From Anaeramoeba flamelloides (taxonomy: Eukaryota; Metamonada; Anaeramoebidae): a stretch of 64,000 bases of DNA. The notes beneath the pieces are model-generated. The model saw nothing but the letters and a program-made list of their open reading frames with translations, made no database searches and was not told the DNA's origin. The DNA is taken from assembly GCA_027625915.1 (NCBI GenBank), contig JANTQA010000008.1:2311001-2375000 (forward strand), in the 5' to 3' direction. The translations under genes and the position numbers were made by a program. This document shows, one piece after another, positions 1 through 13,832 of this stretch (its first letter is position 1; each line of letters opens with the position of its first letter).

Positions 1-1698
1 TTATTCTGTTCTGTGTGTACATTAAATACTTTCCAAAGAAAAAGGATCTTTCTTTTCTTTTTTGTAAAATCTTTTTCAGTTGATAAATTTTTGAAAATTA
101 GTCTCATAGAATAATAGCTATAACGACCAGAGCTCATTGAAATCAATCAACCATTAGAAAAAAGCTTTTTTGCAAAGTACACAATGAAAGAATTACATAA
201 ACTACCCCCATTTACCAATTTACCTTTTCGAACAAGTTGGCCTTAGTTATATAATTGTTTGCTTCATATCCACAAGATTTATTCCTCAAAACTTTGGAAA
301 ATTCAAATGTTGAGGTAACAAAACAAGACTTTGCTCTTTAAGTTTAATGTTGGTTCTTCTTGAAAACTAATTTAGTTTTGTAGTATTTTGAATATAAGGA
401 CATTTCCCAATTAATTGGTTTTTTAGGCAATGCGTTTACATTGAGTTAATTACAAAACAGAAATTTCAAATTTTAATTTTTTTGTTAAATTTTCAGGATC
501 AAGAGTATTTTAAGATAATGAGTCTGTGGAAAACGAATTAAAGGATAGAAACTGCACTACCTCAGAATTTTCAGAAATTATTTCAAGTTGAAAATAAAAG
601 ATTGAAAATGATATTGATGTGCAATTATATTTCCTTTATTATTTATCACTAATCGAGATTTTAATCCCAATAAAAGGTTAAACCAGTTGAAAGATAAAAT
701 AGTTAGGCAATGATATTTTTTTTTGGTTTTTTTAAAAAAAAAAATTATTTAGAGATATTTTTTTAAAGGTTGATTCTTTTTTTTTGAAGGTGTTTGATTC
801 AAAATTTTAATATTATTGTCGTAACTCAAAACACAATACAACACCTTACCATTAATAACTATTAAACAATTCTGTTAATTTCAAGATAAATAATAAATTC
901 AAAAAACAACAGTACTAAGAGATATTCATTTTTTTTAATAAAGTTTCATTTTATTGAATTCTAAGAACAATGAAATTTATTCATTTGTGGTAAAATAACA
1001 TTTTTAATCTGAAAATTTTTCAAAAATAATAATATAAGCAATAGAAAAGAATTGAAAAAAAAAATTAAAATAAAATAAAATAATTCAATAATTTCATTTA
1101 ATATTTTTGAATTGAACAATTAACCGCCTTTTACAAGATCACTTGTTCAAATCGAAATGGAAAAATGAAAAAACTTTTTAATTTTATTCAAAGTTATAAG
1201 TTAATCTTCAAACCTAATATATATATATATATATATATAATTTATATTCCATAGTTACAAAAGGAAAACACTTATAAAGAAAAAAAATCAAAGCCAGATG
1301 AATTTGGAAATTTAATTTGGAAATATCTTCGAGCAAAATTTCGGTTTTAGTGGTTTTTATAACAAAGATTGCCAATGAAAAATCTTTCCTACCCGCTCTA
1401 CTGAAACATCTCAAACACATTTTTTTTCAAAGATTCAAAAAAATATGAAAATATAAAAAAATAAATATTTTCAAAATGGAATGACATGAATCCCAAACCA
1501 AACCTTTAACACATCACTATTAATTGTTTTTTTTTTTAATTTTTACCCAAGAAAGTATACTAGAATACCAATTTAGAACAAATAACTAATTGAATGGTTA
1601 ACACCAATTGACTATTTACAAAGTTCAACAAATTTAAAATAAATAATTTAAAACAAACTAAAAAAAAATCAGAACAAAGTTTTATCTATGAGTTTACT

Positions 1699-1894
1699 AC
1701 CAGTTTAAATTTAAGGTCCAAAATTTCAACGAAATTCATAGCAAAAAAAAAAATCCCTCAAATTAAAGGATGGAATTTCTAATTTTTTTTGACAAATTAT
1801 TTTACTAGAATCCAAATTTTGTGCCTTAATTTTAGATTTTTGTAGTGTCTTAAATTTCGCTGAAGTTTGTGTCTTAAAAGTGGAACTGGCTGTA
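1699..1894. mobile_element. MITE-1, decayed copy
   Basis: This is a diverged copy of the 200-bp palindromic MITE. The left arm keeps CAGTTT and an altered TTAAGGTCCAAA motif. The right arm keeps TTTGTGTCTTAAAAGTGG and ends in CTGGCTGTA. Both arms have many substitutions compared with the copy at 2875-3076, so this looks like an older insertion of the same family. Confidence 0.75.
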
Positions 1895-2874
1895 TAAGAA
1901 AAATTTATTGCTAAACTTGTTGATATTTCCTTTACAGTCACAGTTCAATCAAATTTTAGACATTACCAACTAATCTATTGGTGTTTTCTATTTCAAAGAA
2001 CTCAACTCTAACATAATATTAAATATTGTAAAAGGGGTTTAAAATGAATTTAAATTATTATTCATTTGAAAAAACAAAATTTAAACAAAGAAAAAACAAA
2101 AAAGGATTAAAAGAAATTGAAAAAAAAAAAATTATACCCAGACTGGAGGGAAGTTTATATTTACTGTGTTCCTTTTAAAGTTTTAAGTGGTCTGGTAACA
2201 CCATAACAACCACCAAAATTAAAATATATAATACTTTATTAAAATTTATGGATATTCTATTAATTTCTTTATTCTACATGAATTTATAAGAAAATAAACA
2301 CTAAATGTAATTTAACTAATATCAACAATTAAAATTTGAATTAAAATAAAAATAATAAAAATTTTTGTTTAAGAATTATATTAATTTTTTATTAGAGATT
2401 ACATTATGAGAACAAATATAAAATTATCGACTTAATATTTTAGGATTTTATTTAGATGATATTTAGTGATTATTTTAATAAAATAACCAGATCAAAAAAT
2501 CTTTCCCCAAATCCAATTATTCTCAAGATCTCAAAAAAAAAGATGAAATAAAGATTATTTTTTTTTCAAAAATTCTTCTTTAGAAAAACGAATCTCATGT
2601 TATATTGGCGATTTTTATATAGATTTTTATTTAATAGTTTCATAACCTTTAAAACTAATTCGTTAAATTTCGAAATATTATTTTAATATTATTAAACAAA
2701 TTTTTGTTAATAAATTAAATTTTATTTTTTTTTACCTTTCTGGTATTCTTTTAGTAAGTTATTTATTTTCAACAAAATAATAAACAAATTTTTGTTTTTA
2801 TCTTATAAAACATCTTCTAAATTTTATTGATAATTCTTCTGAAATTCAGATAAATGAAAAAATCTCATTTTTTA

Positions 2875-3076
2875 TACAGTCAGTTTCACTTTTAAGGCAC
2901 AAACTTTCAACGAAATTTAAGGCACAAAAAAAATCTCAAATTAAGGTATAAAATTTGGAATTCTTGTAAAATAAATTGTAAAAAATAAAATTCCAAATTT
3001 AGTGCTTTAATTTGGGATTTTTTTTGTGCCTTAAATTTCGTTGAAAGTTTGTGCCTTAAAAGTGAAACTGACTGTA
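2875..3076. mobile_element. MITE-1, near-complete palindromic copy
   Basis: Inverted ends read TACAGTCAGTTTCAC on the left and GTGAAACTGACTGTA on the right, and the palindrome runs through almost the whole 200 bp. Each arm carries TTAAGGCACAAA-like motifs at roughly 25-bp steps. The outermost TA on both sides fits a TA target duplication, as made by Tc1/mariner-type transposases. It encodes no protein, so it is a non-autonomous element. Confidence 0.9.
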
Positions 3077-5369
3077 GCCATTAAACTATATTTTATTTAT
3101 TTCAAACTTTTTTTAAGATACCTATTTGACTTACCCCTAACAAAATAACGAAATAAATCAGAATGACCATAAAATCAAAAAAAGGAGGTTCAATAACTTT
3201 TCCAATTTTTAAAATTTATTATTTGCTAATTTAAAAAATAATTGAATTCGTAATAATTATTTTTTGGAGATTTAGTATTGTTACATCATTTTTATTTTGA
3301 TATCTAACGATATTTTTAAAAAAAACTTGTAAATTTTTGGAATTTTTAGATTCTATTCGATAAGATCTAAATTACAAGTCATAGTATTGGTCTCCATACC
3401 AGTGTTAAAAATTAATTCCTATTTTTAACTTTTAGACTTTTCAAGTAAACTTAACATATTTTACAATTCGAAAAATAATAATTTGAACAAATAAAAGTCT
3501 TCAAAAAAAAAAACAATAAATTTTGAAAACTAATTAAAAAAAAAAGAAATCATACCATTGGTCAGATCAAAGATAATTTTTTCGTATCGATAATTTTGAG
3601 GGGCTGATTGTACTATTGCATCATAAATACTTATCACTTAAAGAATAATCATTAAATCCCAACTTATTATCCTATTAGATTTACTGACTATAAAAATACC
3701 CAGGAGAATATATACCATTAAAAATAGGCTAAAATTCTAATTCAATTTGATTAAACCTATCACTTGATATGATTATCTTTTCAAAATAGCAGATTGTAAT
3801 TCAAAATATTGTATAAAAAGGTTTTACATAAAATGAAAGATCTTAATATTGTTTAGGATTTTTTTTTTTTTTTGATCAAGCAAATACCACATCTTTTTAA
3901 ATTTTAGAGTAATTTCAATAAAAATAAGCGTCTTAGACCAGAAGTAAACTCTTTCACATTTTTTATACATTATGAATAGATCTGGGAACTAGCTTGTTTA
4001 TATGGTTGTGGTTTTGTTGGATTTTGAGCCCTTAAAAACCAACCACTTTAAAAACAATTAATTAAATTTTTTTCCCAAGATAAAATAAAATGTCACAATC
4101 TAATATTAAGATTGGAATAAAAATTTAACCATTTAACATTTTAAAAAGTAGACAAAATAATTTAATTTAACTTTCAATTGCAATTATTAATTTTACTTAT
4201 GATTAAAAAAATAAATTGTTTTTTCAACAAGTGTTATGTAAGCTTAATTTCAAAAATAGGGGCAAATTTTTGATTGAAAAAAAATTGTAGTTTCTCATTT
4301 AGTGAATACCAAAACTCAACCCAGAAAAATCAGAACTTAAAACTAAAAAATAACTGTCTAAAACACCCTTTTCTGTTTTAATAATTATTTCTAATAAAAG
4401 AATAGAGAAAAGAAACCCATAAAGAAAAAAATAAATTTGACCCATTTTTGAAATGATTTTTCATCTTAAAATTATCCATTTAAGATTCACCATTGCTTCC
4501 AAGAACCTTTTGAAACAACTTTCCATCAGAGTTATCAGATTTTTACTATTTACCCATTTGATATCAACCCAAACTTTCCTTGATACCTTTTTCAAGATAA
4601 AAAGAATCTCAACAAAAGAAAGAAAAAGAAAAAGAAAAAGAAAAAGAAAAGAAAGTGAAAACAAAACCAATTTTTTGAATGTACAACAAAGAACTCAAAG
4701 ATAAAATGAATACGATCACATTCATCATATTGTCTCCAAATGAAAGAGAAAAGAAGATCTTATTTGATCTTGCTATTTCTTCACTTTTCAAGGAACCATT
4801 GTAACTCATTAAAGCAAATTTGGTTGATACTTGTTTTCGAAGCAAACACTTCTTGGGTGTTTTTACTTTCTTTGAATTTTACAATCCCTTTCTCCAATGT
4901 TAATTAATCTCATCTCTTGAATATTAACGGTTTTCAAAAATGTTCTTGTTCATTCAACATAAAAATAACAATATGGAATCATTTTGAAAGAAAAATTGCA
5001 AAAAAATGAATTCAACTTTGGGAAATTTTCATTAAAAGAAGATTGTTTCTTGATATTAAATATTCAATAATGACTTTTAAAAGATATTGGGTTCAGAATA
5101 TTTGGTTAACACAACACACATACCAATAATTTAGAAAATACTAATGATGACCCTATTTTTGAAATTTAGCTTATACTATCAAGTAATCAGGTAGAGCGAA
5201 AGTAAAAAGTATTGTTTTCTAATCTTCTTGTAAAATGTTAGACAGTTAAAATTTTGACTTTATTGTGGCTACTCCCTTAACAAAGTTATTATTTTTTTTA
5301 AATTGTAATTTCGATATTTTTTTATTTAGGAGAGCAAGGAGCTTGAAAAAAAGATATGAAATTGAAAAA

Positions 5370-5760
5370 AAAATTTAATATTACCTAATAACAACCAAAA
5401 AAAAAAAAAAAAAAAAAAATGAACCTAATTTCATACAAGATCACTCTCAAAAAAAAGAATGAAAAAAGAAGACATTTTTCAAAAATATACAAAAAACAAC
5501 CTTCAATATAGATTTAAAGTTTTATGAATTAGAATTTTGAAAATAAATGTGGTAGTTTTGAAGGGTCCGTCTTTGGTACTTTTTGAGATCTTGAAGATTT
5601 TATCATTTATATATTTACTTCTTTTTTTTAATATTTGATTTTTATCTGAAGAAGGTTACAACATCATTACTTGGCCAAATATATAGAGTTACAAAATAAC
5701 GACAAATTAGATTAAATTGAATTAAATCCAATTTGTACTTAAAGATAGTATCGAGGATCG
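5370..5760. repeat. interspersed repeat, partner at 14310-14690
   Basis: The segment beginning CCTAATAACAACC matches 14310-14690 through several blocks: the GACATTTTTCAAAAA stretch, an ATTTTGAAAA block, ACTTTTTGAGATC, and ATTAGATTAAATTGAATT. Divergence is substantial and no ends could be defined. The type of element is unknown. Confidence 0.55.
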
Positions 5761-6787
5761 AATTGCACAAAATTTAGAATTTGAATTTCACTAAATAGAA
5801 AAAACATATTTTTCTTTAAAATTTGAATTTGGAAATTGATATTTTCTTTTTGAACTTTTTTTGACAATTAAATTTTTTACCAAGAATCTTTATAATTTTT
5901 TTTATTTTCTTTTATTTATTTTTGAAGAGAGAAAATTAAGGCAAAGATTATTTTTTTTTCTAAATGTCAATTTTTGTTCTTTGTTTATTTTTTTTTTTTT
6001 GATATTTATATTTTGTCAACTATATGAAGTTCAATTTCATAATAAACTTGTAAAATAATATTTTTTTTAGTTTGTTATTTCTATTTTTTTTTTAATAAAG
6101 ATCAGGTAGATATTAATATTTAATTATTTAGATTTTTTTAATTAAAATAAGTCAATTTTTACAATAGATTTTTTAGGGCAATCCTTTCCTTGAATATCAA
6201 GGAAATAAGCAATAAAATGACTCAACTATTCATCCAATATTATTTTTAGATAAAATTTTTGATCGAAAATTCAATGTCATTTTTCCTTGATTTTCAAAAT
6301 TAAAGATAAAAAACCTGAAATTTCCATTTGAAAGATCTTTTTTTTTAGACACTTGTTACAATTTTTTTTAAAGAAACAATTAACCTTTTGAAGTGTATAC
6401 TACGAAAAGAATTGAAGAAGATGAAATTTAAGAAATCCGCCTATTCAGGTTAATTTTTAATTCCTATTTTCCAATATTTTCAAAAAGTTAGAATAATTAC
6501 ATTAAATTGAACTGTTGTGATTTGAACAATTCATAAAACCCAACTCTACACCAATTTATCTTCAAGAAGAGAATTTCAATTTTTATTGTTCAAATATTAA
6601 CAAATTCCCAATATAAGGAAATATGTAATTTTTTTTTAGAAATTTGTGTTTAACATTTTATGTTTTAGTATCAAAACAAAATAAGTAAGGTTCTTTTGTA
6701 TAGAAGTGGTTTTTTTTTATATACACCAGAGAGATTTTTATTCCTTAATCTGGAAAAATAGAATGAAAAATTAATAAATTATTAATC

Positions 6788-7981
6788 TTAAGAGACTGGC
6801 AAAAGAAATAAAATCTTTTGGTAAATGCTAATTGAAATTCTCAATTTTTTTAAGATCTTGGAATTGCAAAATAAAGTAAAAATCTGGCAACACTTCCTTT
6901 TAAAGCTATTTTCCGAAATGAATTATTGGTTTTGATCGACAGATCCTTTTTTCGCATTTTTGAAAAGTTCTACTCCCATCATTTTTTTATATTTCAAAAA
7001 AAAATTATATTCTTGAAAGAAGATTGAAATCTATGTATTTTTGGTGAGGTATCCAAAAGTACACTTTAAAAATTCGAATTTTGAGTTGGGGAATAACTCA
7101 GTTTAGAAAATCTACTTAATTCAAAAAAAATAAATAATTATTGTAAACTTGAAAAATATATAATTTGTTTATTCATAGATTACATTCTATCAATTTTTTC
7201 TTTTTATTGAACAAAAGAATCTCAGTGTAAAACAACCAAATCGTCAAATAAAAAATTCTTTCAAAATACTTTATTTAAACCGGGAAAATTCAACCTAGAA
7301 TCTAAAGATATACTTTTTAATTTTTGATTATTTTTTAATCAATAATTAAAAACCCAATCTTAATTAATTCAATAAGTTATTAGTAACCCAATGATTAAAT
7401 GTAAAAATAGTATTTTCTGATTTCTCAATTTGGTAATGAAATTCAAACAAATAAAATAAATTCAAATAAATAATTAGAAATTCAAAAAAAAATTAATAGA
7501 TATTCTCAAATAACTGTTTTTAATAATAATAGTTCGTTGCTTATACTCTTAATATTTGAAAAAAATATTACCCCTTCTGGTAAATTTCCTAAAATTTATT
7601 AAAAGTTTGAGGAATAACGAAATGATCAATTTTTTTTAGATTTTGAATGATTCTTTATTTGATTTATTTTTCTTGTATTTTCACAAATATTATTTATCAA
7701 TAAAAGTTCTCAGAAATCCCTAAAAGTGTGATTTATTGAAAATTAAATCTTTTGACAAATTTTTCAATTTCTACTTTTGATCCTAAAATCCAAAACAAAA
7801 AGGATCAAGATCTTTTTGACTGAAAAATTAATTAGGGAAAAAATGAACCCTTTTAAAAATGATAATCAATTTCTCTAAAGTTGCCAAATGGGTTATTGAG
7901 TTTAATCATACACTTATGTATTTAATCACTCGATAGTCTTTGGGGAAAAAAAAAAATAAAAAAGATTTACCAGTCCCTTAA
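6788..7981. mobile_element. 1.2-kb TTAA-ended non-autonomous element, copy 1
   Basis: The element begins TTAAGAGACTGGCAAA and ends TTTACCAGTCCCTTAA. A second copy lies at 54794-56014, alignable along its length, with ends TTAAGGTACTAGTAAA and AGTTACTAGTCCCTTAA. The shared terminal inverted repeat is therefore close to TTAAGGGACTAGTAA. The TTAA may be the target duplication, as in piggyBac-like elements, or part of the inverted repeat; one window cannot decide this. No transposase frame is present. Confidence 0.75.
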
Positions 7982-10900
7982 TGAAAAAGAATTAATCTTT
8001 CAGGTACAAAACCAAAACAAGTCTAAAAAGTGAATTACAGATTTAAAATTGGTAACCTTTTTGAAAACAACCAATAAAATAAATTAAAAGAAGAAATCAA
8101 TAAACTTCAAAGAGTAATTCATTAAATTATTTCCTATCAAACCAACAAAAGCAATCGAAATAATCGAAATGTTTCGTGGATTTGGAGATCATAAAAAAAT
8201 TCAATTTTTTAAAGAAATTTTTCAGATCAATCGAAAAACAAATTCATACCAAAAGAAAGTACTAAAAAAATTGTTGTTGTTCTGCATCCTCCATTTTGTC
8301 TAAATCATTTATTTTTTTCTTTTATTAATTAATTGATATAACTCTGAATTTTCAGGTTCCATTAAGGTTTCGAATTAAAAATTGAGAACAACTTTTTTTC
8401 CTATTAATCAATTTTTTGTCAGGTTAATCTTAAAACAGCCCATCCTTAAATAACAAGATCGAATTTGAAGACTTAAAGAAAGGTTAACGAAAAAGACTTT
8501 TGCTTGTTACTTTTAAAAATTAGACTTTTTCGTTTCACCTGGAAAAATAAAAAAATATCACCAATTTGAATCATATTTGTTGATAATAACTTTCCAAAAT
8601 TGGGAGTGAAAATAAATATTAAACCCTCTTGAACTTTTTGATATCTGATTTATATGTGAAAAACCCTAAAAATTATTTGATTTATTTTTTAATTTTTGAG
8701 AAAATCTGTGAAAAAAAATATTTATATTCGAAAATATATTTTTTGTGAAGAATATTTAACCTGATACAATTAAATTATTTTTGAAAATGGGTTCCAAAAA
8801 CTGGAAATGGTTTAAAAAGAATAGACTAATGAAGAGATGATCATCCCAAAATGGCAAATTTGTCAGCTCTATTCCAAAACTTGTTAATTTATATTTTAAA
8901 AAAGAAAAATAATTTTTTCTCGAAAATTAACTTAATAATTCATGCCTTATGGAAAAAAAACCTTTCCAAATAGTTCATTTCCTTTATTATTTTTCATCCA
9001 AACATTTATAGATCTGTTCAAAGACAGACAATTGGTAAAAATTATCTTGACAAACTTTTTAAATTGTTGTTAAACATAATAAAACAAAAAAAGTGTTTGA
9101 ATGAAATATTTTTCTAATTTTTAAAAATTTGACAAACTTTAATTAAAGAATAGACTTTTGGGTTGCTTTCAATAACAGTAATGTTTGGTAGTCTTCAATT
9201 CCAACACTCAAAAAAATTTTTATATCTTTATCGAATTTGATGGTAAATTGAGAATAAATTTCACTTTAATAGAATACTTCAAACCTGATAATTCCAGTTT
9301 TCCAAGAAACACATGATAAACAAAGAAATATTCTCTCAAATATTGAATATCTTCAAACAATTCCCAACAAAAAGTGTTTACTTAGTTTAAATTTACTTTT
9401 GATAAGACTTAAAAGTCACAAAAAACTAAACAAAGTTTCAATTGTTTTTAAGGTAAAACAAAAAATAATCGTGAACGAAAAGAGGAGGATTAGATTGGTT
9501 TCATTTTTTGTTCAACATTTTAATTACTACCCAATTGATTCTTTTTGTGAAAAAAAAAAAAAAAAAAAATATTATTTGAAACACATTAGACTTTTTTTCA
9601 CGAATAAAAGTAAAAAACTAGCTCACTCCTGAGCTTTTTAGGATTAAAAAAAAAGCTCAATGTATTTTTTTTCTGATTTTTAAATTATTTCGCTTCAAAA
9701 GAGAATTAAACCCCACATTTTGAGAGAAAAATTTTAATTATTGATTTTGTGTAGTGTAAATAAATTTATTCCAAAACGAAATTTCTGAGTGATAAATAAA
9801 AGATAATGCTTGTTGGTGTTGAACATTTCATTTTTCGTTTATGTTTTTCCAATTTCAATGGCCAAATTTTGAACACAACAATTCTTCAAGTTGTTTCCTA
9901 TTTTTTACTCTTTTATTAGCTTGCTGTAGTTGTTGGATAAAAATATCTTTTTTTCAATTAGATTTTTTTTGATGACTTTTTTTCGTGATCTTTCAACCTT
10001 CAAGACCGAAGTTGTATTAAATGTTATGATTTTTATGAAAAAGTGATACTAATAAAATTAAGTTTTTCTAAAAGGAAATTAATTTTTAACAAAAGAATTA
10101 TGTGAAAAAAACTAGACAGAAAAAGTTAAGTACTAAAATTAATTTGTTTTCTTTTTTCAAAAAACAAATATTGCTATGAATTGGATTAAATGAAGAAATT
10201 TTTGACAATTCTCACAATTCACCACTTCACATTATTTATTCTAAAAAAGGAAAAAACAGTAAAAAAAAAAATTTTAAAACCAAATTAAAAAGAAATTTCG
10301 CAATCAAAAAACTTTGCTTATTAAAATTACTGATCATTTACAAACCTTTGAGTTTTTCAATCTTTTAGACAATTCCTAAACCTGTTGATCACTTTTGAAA
10401 ACTTGATAAAATAGAAAAACTTGGTTAAAATCCTATGATTTTTAATTGAGAAATATATACATGAAAAAAAAGAGAATTTTTTTGGGAGAAATTCCTAACC
10501 CCATAATTGATTGTCAATGAAATGGTTCTGCCATTTTTGAGAAATTCTTATTAAGTGATAAAAAATTTGTAATAATTTGTTCAAAATATTTCTTCCGAAT
10601 TGCAAATTAATGAAAAAGAAACAATTTTTTTTGTTTTCTAATTTGAGAAATGAAGATAAAATATACTACTTTTTGATCTAAAGATCGTCATAGAAAAAGG
10701 AAAAGAAATACCCAACCTCAGATAAATCCGTTTTTTAAAATTAATTAAAAAATTAAAATTGTGAAAAAAAATTAGGGAAAAAATATATTTCCTGATTTCT
10801 TATGGATACAATTTGTTCATAAATTGAGACTTGAGATTAAATTTGAGAAAAGTGTACAAAGTAAAAATTAAAATTGGAACAGTCCTTCTTAAAAGTGTAT

Positions 10901-12336
10901 GCTATAAGATGAATCAAACTCTACCCAAACTGGTTATAAAAGGAGAATTTAGTAGTTTAAAATACACCTTTTATATTACATGTTCAGAATTACAGTAACT
11001 TGGAAATACAAAAAAAAAACAGAATTTATCATGAATCAAAAAAAAAAAAAACGATTATCAAATCTTCAGAAAACGATCACCTTTCCAGAAAAACGAAAAA
11101 GGGCAGGTTTAGCAATATTACGGTTTTTGATTAATAAAAAGGGAAAATTTGAAGAATTTATTTAAATTTTTTTCCCCCAACTTAACACTTTTACTTAACA
11201 ATTACCCGAACCCCACAAAAACCAAAATTTTTTCGAGAGACGGTGAAAATCATGATTTTATAATTGCTGATCAAGCGACTACAATTCATTTTTAATGCGA
11301 GTTGAAAAGTTCAGAATTCATTTGCATGTAGAATTCTCGAACCTGATTGGATTTTTGTGTTTTTACTTTTGGGAATGGACTTTATTCAAAAAAATTCAAC
11401 AACCCTCTTTCTTTATTGGAGGCCCAAAGAACTGATAAAAAAAGGTTTTGTGTTATTCGATTACAAAAATAGTTTTTTCTTTAAATAAATTGGTCTCTTT
11501 ATTGATCAAAATGGAATTTTTTCATCTTTGCTTCTTACAAATAATTTTTTTTCATCTTCCGATTTTGTCAAAAACAGAAAATTTACCAAACCTCAATTGA
11601 CAAACCAAGATCATGAAATCTGGAGAACTTGAATAATTCAAAAAATTTCGAAGATTTTTAAATAACGAAAAGTTCTCAAAAAACAACCATTTGAAAAGAA
11701 AACTGAAAATGAAATATGCTTAACCAAGATTTTTCGCTGGACGAAAAGATTATTGCAATCGAAATTCAGACAAATAATATTCCGAAATTCTATATTCTGA
11801 ATAAATATGTTCAAAAATAGGATGCAAAGGGGGTAACTAATTTTATAGAACCTTCCTTATTTGGTTCTGTTTCCTTTTCAAAAAAATTTTCTTAAATCTT
11901 ACTAAAATAAATTTCTTTTTCTAACTGATCTTAAAATAAAAAAAAGAATAGAATTCAAAATTAAACAACACTTTTCACCCAATTTTCAAGCGAGTTGATT
12001 TTGATCAAGAAATATTTGAGGGTATGAAATATTTTTCAGAAAAATGTTAACAAGAATCTTTTTATGATTAATAGGATCTTCTCAAGTTGAGAAAATATGC
12101 TTCCAAAGCCCATAAAAATTTTCATATAGATTCTTTTTGAGAATTGAAGAGTTTATTTTTTTTTTGTTAACATTTTTTATCTTTAATCAACTCATTTTTT
12201 TGATCTTTGATTTTTCTCTTTTCTCTTCTTGTGATTTTTTTTTTGCTGAATTTACTTGTAACTCTTTAGTTTAGATAATAAAACAATTATCTATTCATAT
12301 TTTAAAATCAACACTTGACTAATTTACTCCAGAATT
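7982..12336. other. gene-free stretch upstream of the Myb gene
   Basis: No supported gene. A 61-codon frame at 10980-11165 has a lysine-rich second half that looks somewhat coding, but it spans two long A runs and has no recognisable domain. The last few hundred bases before 12337 must contain the Myb promoter and 5' leader; I recognise no specific element in them. Confidence 0.55.
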
Positions 12337-13832
12337 ATGAACAAAATGACAAACAACAATTCAGTTCACCAAGATCAATCCTCAAATAACAATTTGAAGG
12401 TAAAATTGGATTTTTTAAAAAGAAGAAATTTTTTTTGTTTTTTTTTTTTTTTTTTTTCCAATTTATCGTTTTCTTTTTCTCAATTTCAAACAAAAAAATC
12501 AAAATATTTTTTTTTTTACTAAAAATAATAGAATACATCCAACTCTTCGCACTATATTGACACGGATCTCAAAACAGGTTGTATGCGCAAAAGAAAACAA
12601 AGGTCAAATGTTTTAACATCAAACGGGATCAGGAAAGGCTCATGGGAAAAATATGTAAATAAAACCGATTTTTCTTTAACTTTACTTTTTTGATTGCTTT
12701 TAAGGAGAAAAATATTCACTTTTGTGGAGACAAAAATGTTTCTAGGTTTAAATCAACATTTTTATGGTTTCTCTTTGAAAATATAGCTTTTGAGAAACAA
12801 AAAAAGCAAAAAAAAAGATATCAGACTTTTTCAAAATGTACCGACAGGTAAAAAGTTTTTTGAAAATAAAAAAAAATCGAAAAGTGTCTGAACTTTTTTG
12901 GAATCAGCCAGTGTTGAAATTTAACATAAAGAAACTTTTTTTTTATGCTAAGTACACTTTGAAATAAAAAAACCGATATTCCAACAAATACTTTGTCCAC
13001 AAAAAAAAATATCGAAGCAATCGTGCACATAAAATATCACTAACAAGAACTAACCAAATGATTTTTTTCTTTGAATTATAAATATTACTTGTACCTATTA
13101 ACAATTCTCTAATAGGAAGACGAATTATTAATCGAGGCTGTGAATAAATATGAAACTTATTCGTGGACCAAAATTGCGAATCTGGTGCCTTCCCGCAATG
13201 CCAAGCAATGTCGAGAAAGATGGATCAATCAATTGAACCCAGATCTGGTTCATGGATTTTGGACCAATGAAGAAGATGAAATCATCTTGGAAATGAGAGG
13301 GAAACTCGGTAACAAATGGGCACAAATTCAAAAAAAACTGTCACGAAGGTCTGCAAACGCAATCAAGAACAGATACAATTCCTTAGCTACTTTGGCGAAA
13401 AAAAAAAAAAAAAAGACACCAAAGAATTGTCAGAATCAAGATCAGAAAAATCAATTTATTGACGATCAACAGATGAAAAACAATAACAATAACAATAACA
13501 ATAACAATAATAATAATTTGCTGACGACAACTGATACACTAATAGATAACAAGAATGCCAGCCAATTAGATCAAGAACTTGAAATCATATTGAACTCTCC
13601 AAATAATTCACAATTGATGAGTTGCCCATCACCTAACTTCACTGAATGCTTCAGAAGCCCCAAAAGAAGAAAACGTAAGAAAAAAAGAATTGTCGTTCAG
13701 ACGAGCTTAAAAGCACGAAAATTATTCCAAAATGGAGAGACAATTAAAAAGGAATTGAAAAGAAAATGTGAAGATCTTGATCAAAAAAGTAATTTGGAAA
13801 TTCTTTTGCTTGTTGCTGAACATTATTTCTAA
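12337..13832 (+). CDS. R2R3 Myb-type DNA-binding protein, 300 aa, three exons
   Basis: Probable nuclear transcription regulator. Exons are 12337-12399, 12532-12654 and 13116-13832; both introns (132 and 461 bp) have GTAAA/GTAAAT donors and AATAG acceptors and fall between codons. Joining them completes the first Myb repeat: W59, W79 and W98 have the family spacing. The second repeat has W111, W130 and Y149, with Tyr in place of the last Trp, which family members tolerate. The recognition-helix segments read NAKQCRERW and SANAIKNRY. After the Myb repeats come a lysine run, an Asn run coded by an AAC/AAT microsatellite (about 13483-13517) and a basic patch PKRRKRKKKR that could be a nuclear localisation signal. 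The ATG at 12337 is the first in the open exon. In-frame GTG at 13140 is an internal Val codon. Myb identity is firm; target genes are unknown. Confidence 0.9.

Larger units (their letters stand above)
1..6787. other. gene-free AT-rich stretch with old repeats
   Basis: I see no gene here that I can support. The stretch is AT-rich with many homopolymer runs, an (AT)n microsatellite at about 1218-1239 and a 23-base A run at 5397-5419. Two copies of the 200-bp palindromic MITE lie at 1699-1894 and 2875-3076. A slightly less AT-rich patch at 4690-4870 holds a 32-codon open frame (ATG at 4705, stop ending 4803), but nothing supports it as a gene. The purine-rich AAAGAA repeat at 4615-4655 explains the open frames around it. 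Confidence 0.6.

Noticed and set aside
4453-4845. Overlapping 70-80-codon frames on both strands
   Set aside because: Kept open by the AAAGAA repeat; no domain and no consistent coding strand.
9399-9632. 77-codon plus-strand frame
   Set aside because: Runs through an 18-base A run, is Lys/Phe-rich and has no domain or convincing start.
12335-12538. 67-codon minus-strand frame over the start of the Myb gene
   Set aside because: Antisense shadow of exon 1, intron 1 and the start of exon 2; Lys/Asn/Phe low complexity.
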